A stretch of 64,000 bases of DNA from Priestia megaterium (GCF_009497655.1 NZ_CP023317.1:3687501-3751500); one strand, 5' to 3'; positions 50,167 to 59,522 are shown, counted from the first letter of the stretch. Numbers and translations: made by a program. Notes: generated by a model not told the origin, from the letters alone.

Positions 50167-51852
50167 TTACTTTGCTTCATATACATACACTTTCCAAGCG
50201 GACTGTTTATCGTTAAATGCTTTTAAAAAGTGCAAACCGTCGCTTTCAGCATTTTCAATTGGCACAGCTGAAAAAATATAGCGACCGCCCATTTTCTTAA
50301 ATTGGCTGATATTAAGCTGCAAATGACGGATTTTTTTCGTTGAGTCTTTTCGGTAATCATATTTTTTCCCTAGCTCGCTAACAAACACATAGCAGCGATT
50401 GCCCCAATGATCATAGTAGCTTTCTAGTTTTTTATTTTTATCAAGCTCTTTGGCAATAATTTTGCGAAACTCATGTTTATATGTTAACGGATAGAAGTTG
50501 TTATACGTATCTAGCGTATAAAAGCCGTTATACTGAGCAATTGATGGATGAAGCCCTATGCTCGCTACGCGATAAGATGATTTAGGTTTTCCAATATATC
50601 TGCTTATTTCATCAAATTGATGCACAGCATAAAATTCTTTGACTGAAGGCTCGTGATTGTAGCGATAGTAAAGTTCAGGATTTGCTATAAATAACAAAAG
50701 CAGCTGTAAAATCAAACATACCCACACAAACTTTTTCCACGCCTTGCTCCTTTTCCACAAAACATAGCCGCCAACGGCAAACATCAAATAAATAATGAGC
50801 GGGCGTAAAAAGTGAAATCTAGCAAAGTTGAACGTATTAAAAAGCTGATATTTTTCTTTTAGCGGCTCCCAACCTTTATAAAACCAAAACGCATACCAAA
50901 TCGACAGTAGTAGATTAAGAATAAATAACTGCAAAAACGTTTTTTCAAGCTTTTCCTTGCGATTTCGAGCAACAAACCACAATACGACAAAAGAAAGCGG
51001 TAAAATGACAAAAGTATGAAGCGTCATTACATGCGTATGCCCGAGCGTATAGTTCTTCAAAGCAAGGCGAACGGAATGTCCAAAGCTTAGAGTAGAGCTT
51101 AAAAATTCATTTCGACTCGTCGGGGCCTCCGGAAATAAAAGCGAATCAACAAGTCGGTATTCAATGAGCAGAAAGACAGCAGTCATCGCTGCAATACTGC
51201 TTAAAAAAGGAATATTCCACGCTCGTTTTTTTACTACGTCTCTTAGCCATAGCAGCCCCATCGCTGCTAAAAAGAAGAAAAACCCGAGCACAAAGCTCGC
51301 GTAAAACGGGAGCAGTAAAAGTGTAAGCCATTCCTTCCACGTTCCTTCGCGGTTTCGAATGGTTAAAAACGCCCACAGCGCCAGCGGCTGTCCTAATGTA
51401 CTCAGCATGCCCGAAGGCCAAAATGGCGTAAGTGCAAAAGCAAGCGATACAAGCACTCGAATCGCATACGCATCCTTGCTTTTAATAAAATGCTTTTTTA
51501 ATAACAAATACATTCCAATTAAAGCAAATACGCGCGTGATCGTTTGACTCAGGCTGTATGCAAGCATGGTCGGGAATAAACCATATAGCCACTGGATACC
51601 GCTAAATTCTGTTCCAAACGTATTCCTCGGCAATCCGTTAATAATTTGAGGTAATACGGCATGACTGGAGCCAAACAGCTCTCCGCTTCGATGCAGAACT
51701 TTATACCACGTAATATTTGAGTCTAAATTATCATGCACGCGTATATGTGAATTTTCCCCAAGCAAAAACATAGGAGATACATACGCAAGCAGCAAAAGGA
51801 AAGCGATAATAAGCAATGTTTTTTCTTTATTCATAGCTGTTTCTTTCTTCAT
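50167..51852 (-). CDS. ykoS: Multi-pass membrane glycosyltransferase-like protein (YkoS, DUF6044)
   Basis: Protein of 561 residues with about eleven helices in the first 400 residues and a soluble outer C-terminal domain. The first extracytoplasmic loop carries NSHIRVHDNLDSNITWYKVL, with the acidic Asp typical of GT-C enzymes. By analogy with YfhO in Bacillus it would take the sugar from undecaprenyl phosphate on the outer face and transfer it to a glycopolymer. Acceptor (teichoic acid, protein or other) is not known. AGGTG precedes the ATG; it lies between the GtrA-like and YkoT-like genes. Confidence 0.78.
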   Translation of the reverse strand: MKKETAMNKEKTLLIIAFLLLLAYVSPMFLLGENSHIRVHDNLDSNITWYKVLHRSGELFGSSHAVLPQIINGLPRNTFGTEFSGIQWLYGLFPTMLAYSLSQTITRVFALIGMYLLLKKHFIKSKDAYAIRVLVSLAFALTPFWPSGMLSTLGQPLALWAFLTIRNREGTWKEWLTLLLLPFYASFVLGFFFFLAAMGLLWLRDVVKKRAWNIPFLSSIAAMTAVFLLIEYRLVDSLLFPEAPTSRNEFLSSTLSFGHSVRLALKNYTLGHTHVMTLHTFVILPLSFVVLWFVARNRKEKLEKTFLQLFILNLLLSIWYAFWFYKGWEPLKEKYQLFNTFNFARFHFLRPLIIYLMFAVGGYVLWKRSKAWKKFVWVCLILQLLLLFIANPELYYRYNHEPSVKEFYAVHQFDEISRYIGKPKSSYRVASIGLHPSIAQYNGFYTLDTYNNFYPLTYKHEFRKIIAKELDKNKKLESYYDHWGNRCYVFVSELGKKYDYRKDSTKKIRHLQLNISQFKKMGGRYIFSAVPIENAESDGLHFLKAFNDKQSAWKVYVYEAK

Positions 51853-51889
51853 CTGTTAACACCTATTTCCATTTCATAATGACTAAAAG

Positions 51890-52309
51890 CTAATCGTGGA
51901 CGACTGCTTCTTTTTTTGTATTAAATACAAAGTATTTTTGACCCGTATAATTTAAAAGCGTATACAGACCTGTTCCAATTAATATACCGACGTCTTTTTT
52001 GAACGGACGCACCGCAACAGGAAGTTGATGCAATAACCAGCTGGAGAACTGCAGTCCAATATAGTAAGACAAGCCGTAGCAAATGCCAATAACTAAAATA
52101 AAACGCAGTATGCTTTTTGATAAATGAACTCCGCTTTTAAACGTAAATATTCGATTTAACACGTAGCTGACGACTGCCCCCGCTGCATTGCCAACGAACG
52201 TCGCTATCCAGTAATGATGAAAGATATGAAGCAACACATACATAATGGAGAGACCTACTGCTGTATTGACCAGTCCCACTACTAAAAAACGTACAAAAGA
52301 TCCTTTCAT
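51890..52309 (-). CDS. GtrA/GtcA-family membrane protein
   Basis: Protein of about 139 residues with four helices and the GtrA pattern RFLVVGLVNTAVGLSIMYVLLH, then GAVVSYVLNRIFTFKSG. Members are thought to flip undecaprenyl-phosphate sugar across the membrane. The ATG at 52309 follows AAGGAG at six bases. Together with YkoS-like and YkoT-like proteins it makes a three-component glycosylation system. Confidence 0.87.
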   Translation of the reverse strand: MKGSFVRFLVVGLVNTAVGLSIMYVLLHIFHHYWIATFVGNAAGAVVSYVLNRIFTFKSGVHLSKSILRFILVIGICYGLSYYIGLQFSSWLLHQLPVAVRPFKKDVGILIGTGLYTLLNYTGQKYFVFNTKKEAVVHD

Positions 52310-52428
52310 ATAAACTCCTTTTGATTTTGATACTTTCATAAAAATTACATATTATGACTTTAAATACAGTTTCAGTGTAGCAACTCCACTTAAAAATCTA
52401 ATGAAAATAACATTAAAAACAGATGAAA

Positions 52429-52472
52429 AAAAGCTAAAAGAATCAATAAAAATCAGGATTCTTTCAGCTATT
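52429..52472 (-). terminator. Terminator of the metallophosphoesterase gene
   Basis: AAAAAGCT-AAAGAATC / GATTCTTT-AGCT hairpin followed by a T-run on the minus strand. Confidence 0.65.
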
Positions 52473-53793
52473 TAGTAGAGCCTTCAATCATTAATTTTTG
52501 ATCGCTTTGATTATCAAACGCATCCACTGCCGCTACTTCTATTTGATACGCAGTATGAGGCTGCAAACCGGATAACGGAAGACTTAAAACATCCGGAACA
52601 GGATCGCTGTAATATTGAGAAAATGCATTATATGTTTTGACCACTTTTCCAGTTTCTTTATTTTTGACGGTAATGCGATAAGAATGAACCATCAGATTAT
52701 CCACCGCTTGCGTAAACTGGATATAAAGCTGATTTGCTGAAGCTTTTTCTTGTATAACAGAAATAGTAGAGCTTGGAAGAAAAATCGGTTTTACTAAATC
52801 TCGCTCATTCGTGTAGTGAAATTTTTTTGTATCTGCAGGTGTGTCAATTTCCCACGCTTCTCCCGTCCACTTATTGGCGTGAAAATCCCGCCTTTTAACG
52901 ACTACTTTTCGATTATAAACCTCTACAAGAAGACCTTGACTCACATCTCGGTAGCCAGGAGGAAGTTCACCTTGTAAATATCCAGCACCAGGCCATATAT
53001 ACCGAACAGAAGACGTTGCAAGAGAGGTGAAATCTCTTTGAAAAATAGTACGAGGGTCGTCCAACGGATGGTGGGTATGACCAGAAAACGTAATGACCTG
53101 CGGATAAGGTTTTAACGTATTGTAAAGAAGCTGTTCATTCACTTCTATCCCCCATCTGTTTTTCCCGTACAATGTATTGTTAATAGGCTGATGAATAAAG
53201 ACAAAAATCGGTTTTTTAGGATCGTCTCGCTTTGCTATCTTCAACTGTTCAGCAAGCCAGTTAATTTGTTTGATTGAATAATCACCGGCGGTCAGACGGC
53301 TTTCTGTTCCAAGCATGATAAAATGATATCCTTTTATCACTTGATGAAAGTAAAGAGACTTCATTTTGGTTTTAGATAAAAAACGCTGCTGCGCTTGCTG
53401 ATTGGTTACACTGTCCCGGTATTCATGGTTGCCAATTGTAAAAAGAGACACGGCCTGCGACTGTTTATTTTGATTATAAATAGAAAAAAAGCGATCGTAT
53501 TCTTTTAACGCGCCTGTGTCGGCCAAATCTCCTACGACTACGAATGCATCTTGTTTCGGTGCCTGTTCATTTAATTGCGTTAATGCATGTTGAAAAGTAC
53601 GCAAATCAAGCGTTCCTGTTTCCTTAATGTGAACATCACTGATCACAGGAAAAACTAGCTTTGGTTCGATGTATCCGCTTCGTCCGCTCTTCTCTTCAGC
53701 TCGTACATTTAAGGTAATCCCGCATATAAGAACACTTATTAATACTAAAGCGAGCCAGTCTTTTTTCAGCGTTTCCATAAAACCGCCGAGCAT
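52468..53793 (-). CDS. Secreted/membrane-anchored calcineurin-like metallophosphoesterase
   Basis: Protein of about 441 residues. One N-terminal helix (about 10-30) is followed by the phosphatase domain: VISDVHIKETG (metal-binding D-x-H), VVVGDLADTG (GD), IGNHEYRD (GNH), and ITFSGHTHHPLDD (GHTH). About 100 C-terminal residues (SVIQEKASANQLYIQFTQAVDN ...) look like a fibronectin-type III domain. ATG 53793 follows AAGGAGG. It may act on a phosphate ester at the outer surface; it is upstream of, and on the same strand as, the glycosylation genes. Confidence 0.85.
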   Translation of the reverse strand: MLGGFMETLKKDWLALVLISVLICGITLNVRAEEKSGRSGYIEPKLVFPVISDVHIKETGTLDLRTFQHALTQLNEQAPKQDAFVVVGDLADTGALKEYDRFFSIYNQNKQSQAVSLFTIGNHEYRDSVTNQQAQQRFLSKTKMKSLYFHQVIKGYHFIMLGTESRLTAGDYSIKQINWLAEQLKIAKRDDPKKPIFVFIHQPINNTLYGKNRWGIEVNEQLLYNTLKPYPQVITFSGHTHHPLDDPRTIFQRDFTSLATSSVRYIWPGAGYLQGELPPGYRDVSQGLLVEVYNRKVVVKRRDFHANKWTGEAWEIDTPADTKKFHYTNERDLVKPIFLPSSTISVIQEKASANQLYIQFTQAVDNLMVHSYRITVKNKETGKVVKTYNAFSQYYSDPVPDVLSLPLSGLQPHTAYQIEVAAVDAFDNQSDQKLMIEGSTK

Positions 53794-54014
53794 GATGCTT
53801 CCTCCTTCCTTCACTGCTGCGTCTCAGTCATTTTCTCTACGTGTATGAGCTTTTATTTTATGTAATTTCAAAATATATAATCGTATAGTTTCAATATTTC
53901 TTTTCGTGTTTGCATACACTATGTTCACAATCAATTCATTACACTTTTCCTAGTCATAGTGGTATGATTTTCGTATATTACAGACTAATTGTTGAAAATG
54001 TAGGAGTGAATATT

Positions 54015-55400
54015 TTGAAAACGGTCGCTGTTATTGGAGGAGGAATTACGGGCTTAACCACTCTGTACTATTTGCAGAAACTAAAACGAGAACGTAATCT
54101 TCCGCTTAAATTATTATTACTAGAGAAACATCCCCATCTAGGAGGGAAAATCAATACGCGTGAAGCTGGGGAATTTATTATGGAAACAGGGGCGGATTCT
54201 ATTGTGGCTCGAAAAGAAAACGTTATGCCTCTGCTAGAAGAGCTGTACTTAACAAACGATTTAGTCTATAACGAAACGGGCAAATCATTTATTTACTCTG
54301 CTAATGAGCTGCTTCCAATTCCTGAAGATACCATGTTCGGTATTCCAACAAGCGTGGAATCTCTTTTTAAAAGCGAGCTGATTTCTTCAAAAGCTAAAAT
54401 TACAGCTTTAAAAGACTTAATTACTAAAAATACAACGTTTACGAAAGACAGCTCGATTGGACTCTTTTTAAAACATTTTTTAGGAGAAGAGCTAGTAGAA
54501 AAGCAAATTGCACCTATTTTATCGGGCGTCTACTCTGGCGATTTAGACAAGCTCACGATTTCTTCGACTCTCCCGTATCTGCTCGACTACAAAAACACGT
54601 ACGGCAGCATCATCAAAGGAATGGGCGCCAATGAAAAAAAATTTAAAACGGCAGGAAATAAAAAATTCATTTCGTTTAAACAAGGTTTATCAACGATTAT
54701 TCACCGCTTAGAAGAAGAGCTTTCTGATGTAACGATTTTAAAAGATACGCCAACCACCAGCATAAAACAGTACGATGAGCGCTATCAAATCACTACGCCG
54801 GGGCAAGCCTATTCAGCGGATTACGTGGTGTTAGCTACACCGCACACGGCTGCTCAGCATCTGTTGAACGATCCCGAACTAAACGAAGACTTTGAGCAGT
54901 TAAAAGATTCTTCTCTCATTAGCGTGTACATCGGCTATGACGTTCCAGACGAATACCTTCCCGCTGAAGGCACCGGGTTTATTACCTCTCAATCAAGCAA
55001 CTTAATTGCCAATGCCTGCACGTGGACGAGCAAAAAATGGGCTCACACTTCTAAGCGAGGGAATTTGTTAGTTCGCCTGTTCTATAAAAGCACAAGTCAC
55101 CACTTTGACAGCCTGCGGACGATGTCAAAAGAAGAGCTGCTAGCAGTGGCACAAAAGGACATTAAAAACAGCTTAGGGATCAAAGAGCAGCCCATTGAAA
55201 GCGACGTAACAAATTGGGATAAATTGATGCCTACCTATCACCTTAAGCACGGTGAACTCGTACGCAGCTTGACTCGAAAATTGCATGACAAGCACCCCGC
55301 TATTACATTAGCCGGCTGTTCTTACTATGGAGTAGGCATTGCAGCGTGTATAACAAACGGCAAACAAACGGCCGAAGCTATCTCTCAACAGTTGACTTGA
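54015..55400 (+). CDS. hemY: HemY-like protoporphyrinogen/coproporphyrinogen III oxidase
   Basis: FAD enzyme of 461 residues. The dinucleotide motif is AVIGGGITGLTTLYYL, then LLEKHPHLGGKINTREAGEFIMETGADSI; the C-terminus has LAGCSYYGVGIAACITNGKQTAEAI, the FAD-binding end. HemY of Gram-positives oxidises coproporphyrinogen III to coproporphyrin III in haem synthesis. The start is TTG 54015, seven bases after AGGAGTGA; the frame is open upstream without a site. It is not next to hemE/hemH, so it is probably a second, stand-alone copy. Confidence 0.85.
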   Translation: MKTVAVIGGGITGLTTLYYLQKLKRERNLPLKLLLLEKHPHLGGKINTREAGEFIMETGADSIVARKENVMPLLEELYLTNDLVYNETGKSFIYSANELLPIPEDTMFGIPTSVESLFKSELISSKAKITALKDLITKNTTFTKDSSIGLFLKHFLGEELVEKQIAPILSGVYSGDLDKLTISSTLPYLLDYKNTYGSIIKGMGANEKKFKTAGNKKFISFKQGLSTIIHRLEEELSDVTILKDTPTTSIKQYDERYQITTPGQAYSADYVVLATPHTAAQHLLNDPELNEDFEQLKDSSLISVYIGYDVPDEYLPAEGTGFITSQSSNLIANACTWTSKKWAHTSKRGNLLVRLFYKSTSHHFDSLRTMSKEELLAVAQKDIKNSLGIKEQPIESDVTNWDKLMPTYHLKHGELVRSLTRKLHDKHPAITLAGCSYYGVGIAACITNGKQTAEAISQQLT

Positions 55401-55418
55401 ACAAGGTTTGAAAACAAT

Positions 55419-55461
55419 AAAAGGCCTGAAAATAAATATATTATTTTCAGGCCTTTTATTA
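55419..55461 (+). terminator. Terminator of the hemY-like gene
   Basis: AAAAGGCCTGAAAATAA/TTATTTTCAGGCCTTTT with a short loop. Confidence 0.9.
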
Positions 55462-55509
55462 CCTTTTCGTTAGCATATAAAGCTACTTTCCTTACTATTA
55501 ACAACTCTT

Positions 55510-55605
55510 TTATCGCTTTTCTTTTTGCAAAGCAGCAGTAGCAAACAATACAAGATAGCGCTCGTCTGAAGTTAATCTAAGCCAATGTTTCACTTTATAT
55601 CTCAC
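55510..55605 (-). CDS. Possible 31-residue basic peptide
   Basis: GTG 55605 opens a frame MRYKVKHWLRLTSDERYLVL followed by 11 residues (ends AALQKEKR). GGGAG lies nine bases upstream. It is rich in Lys, Arg and aromatic residues and not recognised. It lies in a 475-base gap that otherwise holds only the hemY terminator at one end and the VOC-gene terminator at the other; nothing else is visible at 55613-55846. Confidence 0.35.
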   Translation of the reverse strand: MRYKVKHWLRLTSDERYLVLFATAALQKEKR

Positions 55606-55846
55606 AGGTTTCCGCTCCCTTCCTTCAAGGTTTTATATGAAAAGACTTTATATAAAGATTCAATAACGATAAGAAACGATGCTTGATATGTATTTTATTC
55701 CCACGCACGCTTGTTTACAAACTTTTTTAAGCATAAGACTCTTCGTTTATTTCCCTGAAAATAACACTATTTTCGCCATTATCATCTTACTATTTGAGAA
55801 AAAAGTGTACATTTCTTGCCTATTTTGACGAACATTGCGATAAATA

Positions 55847-55871
55847 AAAGCTGCCAACTGCGGCAGCTTTT
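55847..55871 (-). terminator. Terminator of the VOC gene
   Basis: AAAAGCTGCC/GGCAGCTTTT with loop AACTGC. Confidence 0.85.
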
Positions 55872-55874
55872 ATG

Positions 55875-56726
55875 TTAAAGGACTAATCTAATTATATTTC
55901 CTGATGGATCTTTTGTGATGAAATCTTGGTTTTCTTTAGACACAGCTGCTCCGATTTCACGAAGCTGATTTATTGCCTGTTCCCTTGCTTCTTCAGCTGG
56001 AAAAACAAGTGCAAATGAGTCCAAACCAACGCTGCTTTCAAGAGGACTAGGCGCTCCAATTCCATTCCAAACGTTTAGTCCGATGTGATGATGATAGCGC
56101 CCAGTTGAAATAAACAAGGCTTGATTATGGTAATTGCTCACAACCTCAAAACCTAATCCATTTCGATAAAAGGTTTCCGTTTGCTTTAATTCAGAAACGT
56201 GAAGGTGAATATGTCCCATTAAGGTAGCTGAAGGTAATCCTGTCCATGGTTTACCGTTCCCTTCAGCTAATATCGCTTCTGCATCTAAAGGTTTTGTAGC
56301 CATTACTACTTCACTGTCATTCCATTCCCATGTACTTGACGGACGATCTCGATAAATCTCTATGCCGTTTCCATCTGGATCTGCCAAGTACAGCGCTTCG
56401 CTCACTAGATGATCAGACGCCCCTTGAAGCGGATAACCGCTATTTAACAGATGCTGCAGAATACTTCCTAAATCAGAACGAGTCGGCAACAATAGAGCAA
56501 AATGATATAAGCCTGTTGTACGAGGATGTTTTGCTGTAACGTTTTCCGGCTGTTCAATCGATAAAAGCGCCGTGCGTCCATCAGCTGTTAACAAGGCTTT
56601 GTTCTCTTTTCTCCCTAAAAGTTTAAACCCGATTATTTGCTGATAAAAAGCAAGTGAACGCTCTAAATTTTCTACTTTTAAATTTACTTTCCCAACAAAT
56701 ACATGGGGTGCACGGTGAAAGTTCAT
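55875..56726 (-). CDS. VOC-family extradiol (catechol-2,3-) dioxygenase-like protein (CatE-like)
   Basis: Protein of about 283 residues with two tandem VOC domains. Domain one holds GKVNLKVENLERSLAFYQQIIGF, YHFALLLP and LYLADPDGNGIEIYRD; domain two holds MGHIHLHVSELKQTETFYRNGLGF, HHHIGLNVW and FITKDPSGNIIRL. The His/Glu set fits Fe(II) extradiol ring cleavage or a glyoxalase-type reaction. It resembles CatE (YfiE), the thiol/catechol-induced dioxygenase of Bacillus subtilis. ATG 56726 follows AAAAGGAGA. Its promoter carries repeats that suit an electrophile-sensing repressor. Confidence 0.85.
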   Translation of the reverse strand: MNFHRAPHVFVGKVNLKVENLERSLAFYQQIIGFKLLGRKENKALLTADGRTALLSIEQPENVTAKHPRTTGLYHFALLLPTRSDLGSILQHLLNSGYPLQGASDHLVSEALYLADPDGNGIEIYRDRPSSTWEWNDSEVVMATKPLDAEAILAEGNGKPWTGLPSATLMGHIHLHVSELKQTETFYRNGLGFEVVSNYHNQALFISTGRYHHHIGLNVWNGIGAPSPLESSVGLDSFALVFPAEEAREQAINQLREIGAAVSKENQDFITKDPSGNIIRLVL

Positions 56727-56766
56727 GATTATTTCTCCTTTTAAATAGATCATTTTTTAATTAACT

Positions 56767-56830
56767 TACTTTATGTAACTTATTATATTTTTATAACTTT
56801 GTTTCGTCAAGTTATTTATTTTAGTATCAT
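56767..56830 (-). promoter_or_regulatory. Promoter and repeats upstream of the VOC gene
   Basis: On the minus strand TTGACG (56805-56810), 17 bases and TATAAT (56782-56787). Around it AAGTTA-type motifs recur, including an AAGTTAT/ATAACTT inverted pair around the -35 box and TTAC/GTAA arms just after the -10 box. Confidence 0.6.
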
Positions 56831-56862
56831 AACTTAAAACTCATATCACAGCATAACCAATT

Positions 56863-56909
56863 AAATAAGCCCGCCTGCTCATAATATAGTATGAACAGGC
56901 GGGCTTATT
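56863..56909 (-). terminator. Terminator of the MBL hydrolase gene
   Basis: AATAAGCCCGCCTG/CAGGCGGGCTTATT with an 18-base loop. Confidence 0.8.
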
Positions 56910-56933
56910 TACCATTATGCTATGCATAAACTA

Positions 56934-57800
56934 TTAAAACAGTTCTCTGCTTTTACGTTTGACATTTCCATTAACAAAATACTGTATTCTCTCTTTTTGC
57001 TCATTTGTTGGCTTCTTATACGTTTCACATTCAAACTGAAAACATGCTTTTTCTAAATCGACTTCATTTCCTACAATTTCTCCAATCGCACTCAATTGGT
57101 TTAAATCTCTCCAAAGTTCCTCAGAAGTTTCAGGGTCAAAATGAGATGAAAGATAATACTGCGCATCATATTTTTTAAGTTCTCTCTGAATCCGCTCAAG
57201 GTCTTCTTTATCATAACTCCAGTCACCGCTATAAAAATCTGGACATAGACAATCACCTAAAAACAGTACTTTTTCTTTGGGGACGTAGACAACGGACGAG
57301 TCCTGCGCGTGTACCCCTCCAATATGCTGAATGCAACAAGTGATTCCACCTAGGTCAACTTCCATATGATGATGAAACGTTACGTCCGGCTCCCGTAAAA
57401 TTAACGTCTCTCGACACGGCATTTCTTTCTTTATCATATCCCGGCAAAATTCGATTTCCTCCCCTTCCTGGACGCGTTTATCCAAGGAATCATCGTCCCA
57501 GCGCAGTGTCTTTAAATAGGCCAGCTTTTTCTTCGTCAAATGATGGCTGATTGTATATTTGTTCATTGCATGAATGCCAAATGTATGATCCCAGTGCCAA
57601 TGCGTAATAGCTACTCCTTTGATTGGAGGGGCTCCCATTTTTTCCACTTCTTCTAAAAATGATGATGCATGCGCAGGAGAATTCCCAGCATCTACGAGGA
57701 AACTATACTTCTCCCCGCATATAAGCCCGAGCACCGGCCGATCCGTTTCTTCAGAATGAGGAAAGTAATAAACGTGGTCCGTTAGTTTTTTCAGCATATT
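56934..57800 (-). CDS. MBL-fold metallo-hydrolase
   Basis: Protein of about 288 residues with the metal motif AITHWHWDHTFG (H-x-H-x-D-H), the bridging FLGDCLCPD and a final SSHFDPET. Zinc-dependent hydrolase; this loose subgroup includes lactonases, glyoxalase II-like enzymes and beta-lactamase relatives, and the substrate is not evident. ATG 57800 follows AGGTG at seven bases and begins MLKKLTDHVYYF; the longer frame has no site. Confidence 0.83.
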   Translation of the reverse strand, partial: NMLKKLTDHVYYFPHSEETDRPVLGLICGEKYSFLVDAGNSPAHASSFLEEVEKMGAPPIKGVAITHWHWDHTFGIHAMNKYTISHHLTKKKLAYLKTLRWDDDSLDKRVQEGEEIEFCRDMIKKEMPCRETLILREPDVTFHHHMEVDLGGITCCIQHIGGVHAQDSSVVYVPKEKVLFLGDCLCPDFYSGDWSYDKEDLERIQRELKKYDAQYYLSSHFDPETSEELWRDLNQLSAIGEIVGNEVDLEKACFQFECETYKKPTNEQKERIQYFVNGNVKRKSRELF

Positions 57801-57896
57801 TACACCTGCTTTATGTAGTTTAATAAAAACCTCTTTACTAAATGGTAAATAATGATAAATAAACTGTATCATACTCGGTGCTGCTTGCCTATCCCA

Positions 57897-58823
57897 TTAG
57901 CTGATATTCGACTTTTCTTGAAAAGCTATAACTTTTTCGGGCTCTGCTGCTTTGTACTTTAAGAAGATCATCACACTAATCATCACAATCATTCCTCCCG
58001 CTAGCTGAGAAACGGTTGTCATTTCTCCAATTAAGAAATAGGCGAGAATGATGGCACCAATTGGCTCGCCTAAAATAGCCATCGAAATCGTTGTAGCACC
58101 TACATACTTTAACAGCCAGTTAAATAAGGCGTGACCAAAAATATTAGGAATAAGCGCTAAAAGCAAAAAGATCCACCAATCTTTTGTGTCATACTGAGTC
58201 AGCGATACGTTTGTACAAATATTGTAGACAAATAGAACCAGTCCACCGATTAAAAAAACGGCGAAGCTATAGATGATTGGAGGCATTTTCCTGCATAGAT
58301 CTTGCCCCGCCAGCATATGAACAGAAACGGCCACTGTACCTAAAACAGAAAGTAAGTCTCCGTAAAGAGCCGTTTTAGATACTCCGATATCGCCCGATGC
58401 GATAATCACCGAGCCGCTAACAGCCATTAAAATACTGATGACTCCTACTTTGCTTGTTTTTTCTTTAAATAAAAAATAAGCTCCAATCACTACGAAGACC
58501 GGCTCGAGCGCAGTCAAAATCATAGCGCTAGCAACTGTTGTATGTGAAAAAGATTCCATCCAAAACAGAAAGTGAAGCCCTAAAAACACGCCTGATACAG
58601 CTAGCATTAGCCATTCTTTTACCGTGCTGTTTTTAAAAAGAATTTTCATTTTTCTCCATGGTAAAAACGGTAAAAATAAAAGGACGGTAAACAGCAGTCT
58701 ATACATTCCTAAAATAGAAGCAGGCGCATCCGACCATTTAATTAAAATAGAAGAAAAGGAAACGGCTAATACACCGATTAAAAGAAAGACAGGAGGCGGT
58801 AAAGGAAGAGTTGATTTATTCAT
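57897..58823 (-). CDS. EamA/DMT-family transporter
   Basis: Protein of 308 residues with ten helices, two EamA repeats (first around SILIKWSDAPASILGMYRLLF, second around HALFNWLLKYVGATTISMAILGEPIGAIILA). Substrate unknown. Its ATG overlaps the stop of the upstream GNAT gene (ATGA), with AAAGGAG within the end of that gene, so the two are cotranslated. Confidence 0.88.
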   Translation of the reverse strand: MNKSTLPLPPPVFLLIGVLAVSFSSILIKWSDAPASILGMYRLLFTVLLFLPFLPWRKMKILFKNSTVKEWLMLAVSGVFLGLHFLFWMESFSHTTVASAMILTALEPVFVVIGAYFLFKEKTSKVGVISILMAVSGSVIIASGDIGVSKTALYGDLLSVLGTVAVSVHMLAGQDLCRKMPPIIYSFAVFLIGGLVLFVYNICTNVSLTQYDTKDWWIFLLLALIPNIFGHALFNWLLKYVGATTISMAILGEPIGAIILAYFLIGEMTTVSQLAGGMIVMISVMIFLKYKAAEPEKVIAFQEKSNIS

Positions 58824-59302
58824 GCCATTGCTCCTTTTAAAATCTCTTTTTTCATATTTACTACGGGAATATTCACTCCCCCTCTACGTACGATTTCTTT
58901 TTTCTCTATGTAAAAGCCGATTGATTCATACAAAGCTATATTACGAGAAACACTCATTCTCACCTTGCATGATAAACTTTCCTTACCACACTCTTTAGCG
59001 TATGTTTCTAACCATTGAATAAGCCTTTTAGCCAGTCCTTTTCCTTGAAAAGCAGGAATAACAGACAAACGGTAAAAATATAAGCTCGTTTCTTCTAGCG
59101 TAAAACGCGCCATCGCTACGGGCTTATTTTCGACGTATAAAATGACAGCTTCTTTTCCATGCTTTAACGATTGCATAATAGATTCCGTTGTTTCATCAAG
59201 AGCACTGGAAGGTGGGACAGAATCGCGATAGACGGAGAAGGCTTGCAGCATAAGATCGTGAACTGTAGCAGCGTCCTCCGGCTGTGCTAAACAGTAGTTC
59301 AT
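58820..59302 (-). CDS. GNAT-family N-acetyltransferase cotranslated with EamA exporter
   Basis: Protein of 160 residues with the acetyl-CoA loop LSVIPAFQGKGLAKRLIQWLETYAKE (Q-G-K-G-L-A), followed by SRNIALYESIGFYIEKKEIVRRG. The stop overlaps the EamA start. Coupling to an exporter suggests that the two handle the same compound (acetylation and efflux), an inference from operon structure. Confidence 0.85.
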   Translation of the reverse strand: MNYCLAQPEDAATVHDLMLQAFSVYRDSVPPSSALDETTESIMQSLKHGKEAVILYVENKPVAMARFTLEETSLYFYRLSVIPAFQGKGLAKRLIQWLETYAKECGKESLSCKVRMSVSRNIALYESIGFYIEKKEIVRRGGVNIPVVNMKKEILKGAMA

Positions 59303-59522
59303 AAATTTTACCTTCTTTCTATAAAAATTAAGTATATCGAATTATTATACAACACCACCTATTTTTTTCCTACACCTTTTATTGATTTTTATTAAGGAGA
59401 ATAACCTCTTTTTAAGCTCTTATACCTTCTTAGCTTTACTCCATTAAACTATTAATTCATTAGCACACACTCTTGAGAACTTTTTGTCGAAATGGTTAAA
59501 ATTCTGTTGGGAGGGAATTATC

